A stretch of DNA of 64,000 nucleotides, from positions 1,984,001 to 2,048,000 of the forward strand of contig CP102255.1 of assembly GCA_025146135.1 (NCBI GenBank), in the 5' to 3' direction. Position numbers and translations under genes: made by a program. Positions 57,425 to 64,000 of this stretch are shown in pieces. The notes below the pieces were generated by a model that saw only the letters and a program-made list of their open reading frames with translations, was not told where the DNA came from and did not search any database. Positions within the stretch are counted from its first letter, which is position 1, and every line of letters begins with the position of its first letter. The stretch comes from Anaerotruncus colihominis (GTDB taxonomy: Bacteria > Bacillota > Clostridia > Oscillospirales > Ruminococcaceae).

Positions 57425-57433
57425 AATCGGAAT
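57417..57433. promoter_or_regulatory. Third enhancer-like site overlapping the regulator stop codon
   Basis: ATTCCTGAAATCGGAAT: perfect ATTCC/GGAAT arms with a 7-base spacer, matching 15 of 17 positions of the reverse complement of the site at 55610-55626. Confidence 0.45.
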
Positions 57434-57545
57434 AGATATTGCCCTAACCGATTGTTTATGATAAAGTATGTAATGTCAGCCAACTGACTGGGGACGGCGT
57501 GTTCTGTATTCCGCCCCGAAGCATCAAAAAAAGAGGAGATTACAT

Positions 57546-57842
57546 ATGATCAAGCATATTGTTATGTGGAACCTTGAAGATGTCGCCGAGGGAAATTCCC
57601 GCGATGAAAATGCACGCCGCATTAAGAAGGGGTTGGAGTCCTTAAAAGGCGTTATTGACGGAATCATTCATCTGGAGGTTGGCATCAACGTCAATCCGAA
57701 GGGCTTTGATCTTGTGCTCTACTCCGAATTTTCTTCCATGGATGCTCTGAAAGCATATGATTGTCATCCGGAGCATCTGAAAATGCGTGAATTTATCCAT
57801 AAAGTCATCACCGAGCGTGTTGTCGCCGATTATGAAGTATAG
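57546..57842 (+). CDS. Dabb (stress-responsive alpha/beta barrel) family protein
   Basis: The 98-residue protein has the Dabb pattern: IKHIVMWNLED, then LKGVIDGIIHLEVGINV, FDLVLYSEFSSMDALKAYDCHPEHLK and a C-terminal VVADYEV strand. Such proteins form dimeric ferredoxin-like barrels of uncertain function. GAGGAGATTACAT precedes the ATG. It is downstream of the sigma-54 regulator but no -24/-12 element is evident before it. Confidence 0.9.
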   Translation: MIKHIVMWNLEDVAEGNSRDENARRIKKGLESLKGVIDGIIHLEVGINVNPKGFDLVLYSEFSSMDALKAYDCHPEHLKMREFIHKVITERVVADYEV

Positions 57843-57865
57843 AGCGAGTCCGATATATGGAGCAT

Positions 57866-57900
57866 GAACAGCGCCGGCCCCCAAGGGGCCGGCGCTGTTC
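57866..57900. terminator. Bidirectional terminator between the Dabb and PAP2 genes
   Basis: A 16-bp perfect stem (GAACAGCGCCGGCCCC/GGGGCCGGCGCTGTTC, 3-base loop) between convergent genes. Confidence 0.9.
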
Positions 57901-57904
57901 ATGA

Positions 57905-58582
57905 TTATACGAGATCGCGTGAGAGACGGCGCGCGCGGCGCTGTGCAAAATAATCGCGGATTTGGTCGAAACGATACGCCAAAAGGTAAAGCGGAATACT
58001 TAATATGACAGCCGCGACAACATCGATGATCGAATGCTGTTTGATAAACACAGTGGAAAGGCAGATCAAAACCATCAGCACGCCCGAGCCATAGCGAATC
58101 GCGCGGCTGCGCTGACCAAGCTGTGACCGGCGGATGGCAATATGAACCCCGATCGAATTGAGACAATGGATACTCGGACAGACGTTGAAGGAAGGATCCA
58201 TCAAATAAATCGTCCGTACAAGATCGGTAAAAATATTCTCCCGTTTAAATACGAGTGGGCGCAGGAATTGACCATTGGGAAGGATGGTGTAAATCAGCAG
58301 ACAAATGGTCATGCCAGTGAACAAAAAGGTGCATAGCTTTAAAAACTCTGCGCGCGATCGGAACAAAAAATATGCCATCGCTGCGGCGACATAGAAAAAC
58401 CAAATCAAATACGGAACAACAAATATCTCCAAAAACGGGATATAACCGTCGATCCATGAGCACACCCATATCACTGGACGTGTATTTTGCTGAAGCCATC
58501 CAAACCACATCATATATGGAAAGAAATACAGCAACAGGGCCGCATGCCAGTATTTATACAAAAACTCTCCGATTGCTTTCAT
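57905..58582 (-). CDS. PAP2-family membrane phosphatase/phosphotransferase
   Basis: The 225-residue protein has about six helices and the PAP2 motifs: CPSIHCLNS (motif 2 His) and KQHSIIDV (motif 3 His). It may act on a lipid-linked phosphate. GGAGGCGTTG precedes the ATG. It is the third gene after glf and a GT2 gene, suggesting a role in the same glycan or lipid-carrier pathway. Confidence 0.85.
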   Translation of the reverse strand: MKAIGEFLYKYWHAALLLYFFPYMMWFGWLQQNTRPVIWVCSWIDGYIPFLEIFVVPYLIWFFYVAAAMAYFLFRSRAEFLKLCTFLFTGMTICLLIYTILPNGQFLRPLVFKRENIFTDLVRTIYLMDPSFNVCPSIHCLNSIGVHIAIRRSQLGQRSRAIRYGSGVLMVLICLSTVFIKQHSIIDVVAAVILSIPLYLLAYRFDQIRDYFAQRRARRLSRDLV

Positions 58583-58629
58583 CGCAACGCCTCCAATACG
58601 ATTTTGACGGTTTTGGCAAAAAGGCCCTT

Positions 58630-59655
58630 CTAGTTAAATTTATAGACCCGGCGGGCCAAACGATAGTTGCCTATGCTCAGCCGGCGGCCAAAATCGCCCG
58701 GAAAATTGACGAATGTGGCAACGGACCGATAGCGGATCGGCGCATACCAATCCGGGTTTTCCGCTTTTAGATACCGCCAGATATCAACACGCTTCTGCAA
58801 TGCGGCGTCACTGCCATCCAGTGTCAACAGAATCGTTGAAATGGTCATCATCATCGTGACATAGTTAAACATGTAGTGTGCAAGCTTGCGGTCGAGACGC
58901 TTCAGATCATCACTTTTATACGCCTGAATCATCAATCGCGTTACAAGCAACTGTTGGTCGACACGGCGGATCATTACCGCTTCGTTGACCGACTGGTCGG
59001 CGCGTCCAATATAATAACGATACAGATCGGTATCAATATAATAAAGCGTCTTAACATGTGCCAATGGAATATATGCAAACAGATTGTCTACATAAAACGT
59101 ATGTCTGGGCAGCTCAAGATTGCAGGCGCGCAGCAGCGCGGTGCGATAGACCATCGTATGCATGAGCAGATACTGCCACGGCTTAAACGCCTTTGTCTCC
59201 GACCAGCCAAAAATACGGTTGCGCGGCAGTGTGCTGCGATAGCGCATCGCACGGCTTCCCTGCTCCTCATGTTCATAAACGTAGTTGCACAGGTACAGGT
59301 CAATCTGTTTGCCATCCCTGATGTGGCCGTGCATAACCGTCAGCAGCCGCTTAACGCTTGCCACATCAACCCAATCATCCGAATCGACAACTTTATAGTA
59401 CAGACCCGACGCATTTCGAAGCCCCTGATTGACGCCTTCTCCATGCCCGCCGTTCTCCTGATGAATCACGCGGACAATATCCGGATATTTTTCACGATAT
59501 GCATCTGCGATGTGTCCGGTGTCATCCGTTGAGCCATCGTCCACAAGGATAATCTCAATATCCTCTGCGCCGCCGCAAGCCAACAGCGTTGAGATACAGT
59601 GATCCATATACGCCTGGGAATTGTAGCATGGCACAGCGAATGTTATCAGCTTCAA
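58630..59655 (-). CDS. Glycosyltransferase family 2 protein
   Basis: The 341-residue enzyme has the GT-A pattern FAVPCYNSQAYMDHC, VDDGSTDDTG and VVDSDDWVDV (DxD). Probable soluble-cytoplasmic or membrane-associated location; no membrane helix is clear. The TTG at 59655, with GGAGG 7 bases upstream, overlaps the glf stop. It probably uses the UDP-galactofuranose made by Glf, by inference. Confidence 0.92.
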   Translation of the reverse strand: MKLITFAVPCYNSQAYMDHCISTLLACGGAEDIEIILVDDGSTDDTGHIADAYREKYPDIVRVIHQENGGHGEGVNQGLRNASGLYYKVVDSDDWVDVASVKRLLTVMHGHIRDGKQIDLYLCNYVYEHEEQGSRAMRYRSTLPRNRIFGWSETKAFKPWQYLLMHTMVYRTALLRACNLELPRHTFYVDNLFAYIPLAHVKTLYYIDTDLYRYYIGRADQSVNEAVMIRRVDQQLLVTRLMIQAYKSDDLKRLDRKLAHYMFNYVTMMMTISTILLTLDGSDAALQKRVDIWRYLKAENPDWYAPIRYRSVATFVNFPGDFGRRLSIGNYRLARRVYKFN

Positions 59656-60830
59656 ACGGATCCCTCCAAATCCTGTAAAATTTTCTTTGAGCGCGAAAGC
59701 GCCTGTCCAACAATCGCGTCCATATTATAATATTGATATTCTGCCAGCCTTCCTATAAGATAAAAACGAGACAGATGTGCGATTTGCTTCAAATAACAGG
59801 TATAAAGCGACGCGCTTTTTTCACAAAGCACGGCATAATAGGGAATTTCCCCGCTGCCGCCGGTATAGCCGCGCGCAAACTCCTTAACAATAGTGGTCTT
59901 ATTTTCGATTTTTTGTGCAGAAAAATATTTAAATTCCGTAATTCTTGTAAAAGGCTCATCAACCGTATAGTTGACCGTAGCGCACGGCTGATACCAAGTG
60001 ACCGGAAGTGTTTCAAATTGGAAATCCAGCGTGCGGTACGGCAAACGTCCAAGCGAACAGCCAAGGAGTTCATCAAGCGCACCTGTATAGACGACTACCC
60101 CATTAAATGGCGCGCCTTCAAACCGGACGCCGGTAGATGAAACATCAAGCAGAGAACGCGCGTCGATGCTTAAACGCACCTCTATACCGGGATGGTCGAG
60201 CAAACGCTCGAACAATGCCGTATAGCCATCCCGCGGAATTCCCTGAAAGCGATCCTGGAAATACCGGTTGTCGCGCGAAACAAGCACCGGCACACGCGAC
60301 AAAACGGATGGGTCAACCGCATCCGGCGGCGTACCCCACTGCTTTTCTGTGTAGCGGGCAAATACATTTTCGAAGATGAATGACGCAAGATCCGAAAGCT
60401 CCGGATCGTCGGCCTGTCTCAATGTGTGGATAGAAACACGGCTGCCAGCGCCATATTGTTCCACGAGGCGCCGTTCCAGGCGCCTTGCCTTTTCAGTACT
60501 GAAAAGGGCGTCGATTGAATTGAGATTAAATGGTATGGGTACAAGCTTACCATAGATGTTTCCAAGCACCGTATGGCTGTATGGCAGCCACTGTGTAAAA
60601 CGGCTGAGATAACGATAAACACGTTCGTCATTTGTATGAAAAATATGCGGACCATAACAATGAATGCGCACTCCCGCCGCATCCAAACAATCATACGCAT
60701 TTCCACCAATATGCGGCCGCTGCTCCAATACAAGCACCCGTGCGCCGCTTTGCTCGGCCAATTCACGTGCCGTTACCGCTCCTGCAAAGCCGCTCCCGAC
60801 GACAATCGCATCATACCGTTTTAATGTCAT
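59652..60830 (-). CDS. glf: UDP-galactopyranose mutase
   Basis: The 392-residue flavoprotein has the N-terminal dinucleotide motif VVGSGFAGAVTARELAE, then IGGNAYD and HCYGPHIFHTNDE. The C-terminal RFYLIGRLAEYQYYNMD segment is typical of Glf. It makes UDP-galactofuranose from UDP-galactopyranose. AGGAGCGGAG precedes the ATG. It heads the three-gene unit glf, GT2, PAP2. Confidence 0.96.
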   Translation of the reverse strand: MTLKRYDAIVVGSGFAGAVTARELAEQSGARVLVLEQRPHIGGNAYDCLDAAGVRIHCYGPHIFHTNDERVYRYLSRFTQWLPYSHTVLGNIYGKLVPIPFNLNSIDALFSTEKARRLERRLVEQYGAGSRVSIHTLRQADDPELSDLASFIFENVFARYTEKQWGTPPDAVDPSVLSRVPVLVSRDNRYFQDRFQGIPRDGYTALFERLLDHPGIEVRLSIDARSLLDVSSTGVRFEGAPFNGVVVYTGALDELLGCSLGRLPYRTLDFQFETLPVTWYQPCATVNYTVDEPFTRITEFKYFSAQKIENKTTIVKEFARGYTGGSGEIPYYAVLCEKSASLYTCYLKQIAHLSRFYLIGRLAEYQYYNMDAIVGQALSRSKKILQDLEGSV

Positions 60831-60912
60831 AATAAACTCCGCTCCTGTTTATATCCTGTCACGGGGTATCATATTTATTGCAATGATTGCACCATACCGT
60901 TTGTAGGCGTGG

Positions 60913-61007
60913 CGCAACCGCCCATCATCCGCCGCAGGCCCCGCCCGTATCCCCCGTCCATAACGGGGATAACAGACGCTTTCGGTTATTATACCCGTTA
61001 TGGACGC
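60913..61007. repeat. Nested-palindrome intergenic repeat
   Basis: Outer perfect arms CGTCCATAACGGG (60956-60968) and CCCGTTATGGACG (60995-61007) enclose an inner hairpin with GATAACAG and CGGTTATTATA, the latter recurring at 61993-62003 and 62106-62117. Confidence 0.7.
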
Positions 61008-61077
61008 ACTTCGTCAAGTTCGAAGCGCCGCCTTCCATCACAAGCTGCCTTCGTCACTGTTAATGCAGAATATCGAA

Positions 61078-61110
61078 AAATCCGCGGGCCATATATTGGT
61101 CCGCGGATTT
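61078..61110. terminator. Terminator of the lectin gene
   Basis: AAATCCGCGGGCC, 7-base loop, GGTCCGCGGATTT, 13 bp with one G-U, just after the gene's stop at 61115. Confidence 0.8.
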
Positions 61111-61114
61111 AAAT

Positions 61115-61801
61115 TCATTCGCCTTTCTTTTCGCCGCCGGCCTTCGGAGTATCCTTCTGAGCCGCTTTAGCCGCTGTTTTTGCTGTCTTAGCCGCAGTCG
61201 TCTTCGTCTGCGTTTTCGCAGGCTTTGCGGACTTTTCAGCAGCCGGCTTGGACGCCGCTTTCGTCGTTTTGGCAGCGGGTTTCCCGGTTGTCTTTGCAGC
61301 AGATTTTTTTGCGGACGGCGCGGCCGCTTTCTTCACAGGTTTTTCAGCAGCCGGTACAGTTGGATCCACAATCCTCCACTGTTGATTGTCACCGCCCATA
61401 TAGTCCCAAATCTGAATACCTGCTCCATCCTCCATCGACATGCCCACAACATCAAGACAACGTCCCGACAGCTTGGAAACGATCTTGTACAAACCATCGC
61501 CGACTGGTTCGAAAATCCACTTTTGATTATCTGCCCCAACATCCTCCCACAAGTGAATCTGTGCGCCGTTTTCGCTGCCGGAAAGGATAACATCCACAAC
61601 ATCTTTGGTCTGCTTGCTGACAATCCGCCAGACATCATCTCCGACCTGTTCAAAGCTCCACAGTTGGCCGTCATTTCCGGAAACATCGCGCATTTCAATT
61701 CGATTGTTTGTACAGGCGGTTATGGCCTTGCCGCTGCGTGCAGAAAGGATCATATAGCAGACGCCTGTTTGAATCGCTGCATTCTCTGTTTTTCTGTTCA
61801 T
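61115..61801 (-). CDS. Ricin-type beta-trefoil lectin with a Lys/Ala-rich basic tail
   Basis: The 228-residue protein has one beta-trefoil (about 10-145) with the three QxW-like signatures GQLWSFE, NQKWIFE and NQQWRIV. A tail of about 75 residues (152-228) follows, made of Lys, Ala, Thr and Pro repeats (KKAA, AKTT) and resembling histone H1-like tails. No signal peptide or membrane segment is visible, so it is presumably cytoplasmic. The ATG at 61801 has GAAGGAG 8 bases upstream; a GTG codon just before it is less likely. No neighbours suggest a pathway. Confidence 0.8.
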   Translation of the reverse strand: MNRKTENAAIQTGVCYMILSARSGKAITACTNNRIEMRDVSGNDGQLWSFEQVGDDVWRIVSKQTKDVVDVILSGSENGAQIHLWEDVGADNQKWIFEPVGDGLYKIVSKLSGRCLDVVGMSMEDGAGIQIWDYMGGDNQQWRIVDPTVPAAEKPVKKAAAPSAKKSAAKTTGKPAAKTTKAASKPAAEKSAKPAKTQTKTTAAKTAKTAAKAAQKDTPKAGGEKKGE

Positions 61802-61920
61802 CACATACGCTCCTTCACTAATGCATCACTTACCATCTACATGTCTCTTACTCTATGTTGATAAAATATACGAAACATAATAAGATCGCTGTAACCAATA
61901 TGCCGTAATTACAAGGGCAG

Positions 61921-62120
61921 TATCATTCGCCATCAGGGCGGCTGTCGCGCAAGCGGCGAGCCGTTGGGCATAACCCCGGTTAATAACCGTCTGCGGTTAT
62001 TATACCATGCCGCTTCGCGGACATGGTATAATCGGCCATCGGGGCGGCAGCGGGCCGCGCCCGCGCATCGCCCTGGCCATAATTTTCGGTATAATAACTG
62101 CTCTGCGGTTATTATACCAC
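61921..62120. repeat. Nested-palindrome intergenic repeat, two tandem copies
   Basis: First copy (61921-62008) matches 22895-23013 closely. A palindrome ATACCATG-CCGC/GCGG-A-CATGGTAT (about 62001-62029) joins the copies. The second (about 62028-62120) ends with GGTATAATAAC...GTTATTATACC. It fills much of the 517-base gap between the lectin and superoxide reductase genes; the rest of the gap is AT-rich with no clear feature. Confidence 0.75.
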
Positions 62121-62318
62121 GTTCGTTTTATTTGTCAATTTTCTGGAAAGAAAAATAGTTACTATACACAAAAATATATGATCTATTGCAGGATTGAGAA
62201 CAAATTCAACGTCAAATTTTCCAAATAAAGGTTCCGTCTGCATGCTTTGTATACCTTGTATAAGCCACTGCAAGCAGTAAACACTATTGATATCCATCAG
62301 GATTGGAGGTCCAAAACG

Positions 62319-62699
62319 ATGAATCAGCCAAAATTTTTTGCCACTAAATCAGGCGACGTGCTCGCCGCGCTGATCTGCGGCAACGGCAGCCTTAGCTGCG
62401 GCGGCCAAGCCATGGAATATCTGAATGCAAACACTTCCGACGGGGCGTCTGAAAAGCATGTCCCTGTTGTCGAAATGGAGGGAGGGACCCTCAAAGTCAG
62501 CGTTGGAAGCGTGTTCCATCCCATGACAACGGAACACAGCATCGGCTGGGTTTGCCTTGTAACGCGGCGTGGCTGGCAGTTGCGCGCCTTGCCGGTTGAC
62601 GAGAATCCGGTCACAGAGTTCGCCGTCGCCAGAGACGACAGCCCCATTTGCGTTTACGCCTGGTGCAATCTGCACGGGCTTTGGAAAACGGAACTTTAA
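62319..62699 (+). CDS. Superoxide reductase (desulfoferrodoxin-like), N-terminal iron centre lost
   Basis: The 126-residue protein matches desulfoferrodoxin. The C-terminal SOR domain has the active-site ligands EKHVP, FHPM, TEHS and the Cys-His pair CNLHG. The N-terminal domain keeps its length but lacks the CxxC and one of the CC Cys that bind the FeS4 centre, leaving only SCGG. It would reduce superoxide to peroxide in the cytoplasm. GGAGG lies 7-9 bases before the ATG at 62319; an in-frame upstream start at 62247 is weaker. It is co-directional with the small gene at 62718. Confidence 0.9.
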   Translation: MNQPKFFATKSGDVLAALICGNGSLSCGGQAMEYLNANTSDGASEKHVPVVEMEGGTLKVSVGSVFHPMTTEHSIGWVCLVTRRGWQLRALPVDENPVTEFAVARDDSPICVYAWCNLHGLWKTEL

Positions 62700-62717
62700 A
62701 ATATGGAGGAAATAAAT

Positions 62718-62897
62718 ATGTCTCACAAAAAGAATACCACCGGTCTGAATGAACTTCTCAGCGCTGACAGCCGCGCAAAAGCCTATTTTATGTCTTTACC
62801 CGATTATGTACAGGGCATGATCCAGCAGCGCAGCGACAACGTCCATAGTGTGGACGAACTGCATCGTTATGCCGAAAATCTGCTCGCAGGTGACAAA
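62718..62897 (+). CDS. Small protein of the YFxSLP family, 1
   Basis: About 59 residues with no homologue I can name. The central stretch AYFMSLPDYVQGMIQQ and C-terminal SVDELHRYAENLL match the proteins at 63271 and 63531. The ATG at 62718 has TGGAGGA 5-6 bases upstream. It follows the superoxide reductase gene by 18 bases and is likely co-transcribed with it. Confidence 0.65.
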
Positions 62898-62912
62898 TAA
62901 GACTTGGGCCTT

Positions 62913-62936
62913 GGGCGGGGCTGATATGCCCCGCCC
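62913..62936. terminator. Bidirectional terminator
   Basis: GGGCGGGGC, 6-base loop, GCCCCGCCC, between the genes ending at 62897 and 62943. Confidence 0.75.
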
Positions 62937-62942
62937 TCTGCT

Positions 62943-63155
62943 CTACATAGATTCAAGCTCTCTGACCAGTTGGTCAAGCCTGGCGCGCGGCACATAGCGC
63001 GCTGCCATTTGCAGCGCGCCGTTCAAGGTAAGTCCACTAACCCGCGCCGTAAGCGGGCTGTTTAATACACCCGGAAAAGCGCGCTGTACCCGTGCCCGCA
63101 CATCCGGCCGGGACAGCAGTTCGCCGATCGTAATGCGTCCGCCTCTTAAATCCAT
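62943..63155 (-). CDS. Small protein of unknown function
   Basis: The 70 residues are basic and helix-prone, with a RPDVRARVQRAFPGVL stretch and a closing LDQLVRELESM. It is not similar to the YFxSLP proteins around it. AAGAAGGCGAAGC lies just before the ATG at 63155; an ATG at 63173 is less well placed. Reality of the gene rests on the ribosome site and terminator arrangement. Confidence 0.5.
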   Translation of the reverse strand: MDLRGGRITIGELLSRPDVRARVQRAFPGVLNSPLTARVSGLTLNGALQMAARYVPRARLDQLVRELESM

Positions 63156-63270
63156 TGCTTCGCCTTCTTTCATCAGTCAGATAATTCAGTTTATGCCGGA
63201 TAACGCCAACAGTTCCCGCAACGTTTAAACGGACGCACAAGGTTTATACTAATCATTGAGGTGATTTTCC

Positions 63271-63474
63271 GTGACCAACTATGTAAACGGTCCCGAAATT
63301 CCAATGGGACTGGGAATGGCGCTCGCCGAAAACCTCAACGCGATGGAATATTTCGCATCGCTTTCGCCAGCACAGCAGCAGGCTGTCATTGAACGCACAC
63401 ATCAAATCCGCTCCAAACAGGAAATGCGGTCGTTTGTCCAAAGCCTGCCATCCACACCGCCAGCAATTGGATAA
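63271..63474 (+). CDS. Small protein of the YFxSLP family, 2
   Basis: The 67 residues have the EYFASLSPAQQQAVIE and SKQEMRSFVQSL pattern, the most diverged of the three copies. The start is a GTG at 63271 with GAGGTGA about 7 bases upstream. Function unknown; likely a small regulatory or structural protein. Confidence 0.6.
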   Translation: MTNYVNGPEIPMGLGMALAENLNAMEYFASLSPAQQQAVIERTHQIRSKQEMRSFVQSLPSTPPAIG

Positions 63475-63530
63475 ATTTCTCTGACTGAACGTCCAGCAGA
63501 CAGGATAAAATATGTTTGGAGGTGGTAAGC

Positions 63531-63680
63531 ATGCCGGATTGTTTTAACGACCCGCAGATGCAGCAGTATTTCGCTTCTTTGCCGATGTACGTCCAGGAGA
63601 CGATCAAGCAGAGCGCCGTAAAAATTACGACGGAGAATGAACTGCGCAAGTTTGCAGAAAACCTCATGGGTTCCAACTGA
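63531..63680 (+). CDS. Small protein of the YFxSLP family, 3
   Basis: A 49-residue frame, with a strong GGAGGTGG 6 bases before the ATG at 63531 and a terminator just after the TGA. It reads QYFASLPMYVQETIKQ and ENELRKFAENLM, close to the copy at 62718. The family is recurrent in Clostridia but has no known function that I can name. Confidence 0.65.
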   Translation: MPDCFNDPQMQQYFASLPMYVQETIKQSAVKITTENELRKFAENLMGSN

Positions 63681-63681
63681 A

Positions 63682-63723
63682 AACGGAAAAGGGCGGGATC
63701 AAACGATCCTGCCCTTTTCCGTT
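63682..63723. terminator. Bidirectional intrinsic terminator
   Basis: A 19-bp perfect stem (AACGGAAAAGGGCGGGATC and its complement, 4-base loop) between convergent genes, overlapping the end of the gene at 63699-63986. Confidence 0.9.
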
Positions 63724-63986
63724 GTTTCCAGAAAGCGCCGGAATATAAAGAAAAGCGGCGCGCAAATCCAAAGCATCCATGCTGTGCCGCCAGCGAGACA
63801 TACGCCGCCAAAGGCGCCCAGTAAGCACACAGCCAACGTACAAAGCAGCTCTCCCAGTCCTGCCACTGGCGAGCGGCGCGCGCCGCTCCAAAAAAACAGG
63901 GCGCCGCAGCCAGCCAAAGCCGAACTCCCAAGCCGGGTCAAAACCAGGATATCCGGGCGCTCCTTTTTCATCCAGATATATTCCAT
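63699..63986 (-). CDS. Small membrane protein, 5' end may lie outside the window
   Basis: Not recognised. The 95 residues have two to three hydrophobic segments (about 20-35, 48-65, 68-82) and a basic C-terminus. An ATG at 63986 has CAGGGAACTG upstream. The frame stays open to the window edge, so a longer protein cannot be excluded. Confidence 0.55.
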   Translation of the reverse strand: MEYIWMKKERPDILVLTRLGSSALAGCGALFFWSGARRSPVAGLGELLCTLAVCLLGAFGGVCLAGGTAWMLWICAPLFFIFRRFLETTEKGRIV

Positions 63987-64000
63987 CAGTTCCCTGCGGC

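Noticed and set aside
57434..57545. Sigma-54 promoter before the Dabb gene
   Set aside because: No GG-N10-GC pair occurs on the plus strand in this interval. The TTGCCC/TAAAGT pair with 17-base spacing is only a weak SigA candidate.

Overview
The window (about 54% GC by eye) reads as a chromosomal segment of a Gram-positive anaerobe, most likely a gut-type Clostridia of the Oscillospirales/Ruminococcaceae kind. The support is Shine-Dalgarno starts almost everywhere with frequent GTG/TTG starts, SigA-type TTGACA/TATAAT promoters, CIRCE control of clpB, an LTA-synthase-like sulfatase, a TSCPD protein, superoxide reductase, and a sigma-54/AAA+ regulated cysteine desulfidase. No rRNA, tRNA, CRISPR array, insertion sequence or prophage gene was found. 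Coding density is high and most transcription units end in a clear intrinsic terminator, many of them bidirectional.

Layout. 1-7.8 kb: 5' part of an RlmD-like 23S rRNA methyltransferase (runs off the left edge), a small lipoprotein, a MacB-like exporter (ATPase, CARDB/S-layer-like adaptor, FtsX-type permease, small membrane-anchored protein) and a MATE pump. 7.9-17.8 kb: a KDPG-type aldolase facing a minus-strand sugar operon (ChvE-like binding protein, two-domain ATPase, permease, xylulokinase-like kinase, DUF4867 protein, L-fucose/L-arabinose isomerase-like enzyme, LacI regulator). 17.8-29 kb: LTA-synthase-like sulfatase, a repeat-domain exoprotein, RF3, clpB plus GNAT, and two unknown exported proteins. 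29-37.5 kb: YjjG-like phosphatase and AGCS symporter, pheA and aroF behind a phenylalanine-rich leader peptide and attenuator, a ClC antiporter, a lipoprotein and a YaiI protein. 37.5-39.7 kb: ECF sigma factor, its presumed anti-sigma, and a small hydrophobic protein. 39.8-47.3 kb: purine operon purE-C-F-M-N-purO-AICAR transformylase-purD. 47.6-52.2 kb: two MATE pumps and an ABC exporter. 52.3-57.8 kb: cysteine catabolism (desulfidase, cystine-type symporter, TSCPD protein) behind a -24/-12 promoter, with a divergent sigma-54 activator, then a Dabb protein. 57.9-60.8 kb: glf, a GT2 glycosyltransferase and a PAP2 protein. 61-64 kb: a ricin-type lectin with a Lys/Ala tail, superoxide reductase, and very small proteins sharing a YFxSLP motif.

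Functional reading. The sugar operon couples uptake, isomerisation, phosphorylation and regulation of one monosaccharide. The aroF-pheA unit senses phenylalanine through translation of its own leader. The purine operon makes IMP with a separate AICAR transformylase and an archaeal-type PurO in place of bifunctional PurH. The cysteine unit is built for inducible cysteine breakdown. The least explained items are the Phe attenuator, the enhancer-like sites around the sigma-54 regulator, a family of nested-palindrome intergenic repeats (about 22.9, 35.4, 60.9 and 61.9-62.1 kb), the lectin with the basic tail, and the YFxSLP protein cluster.
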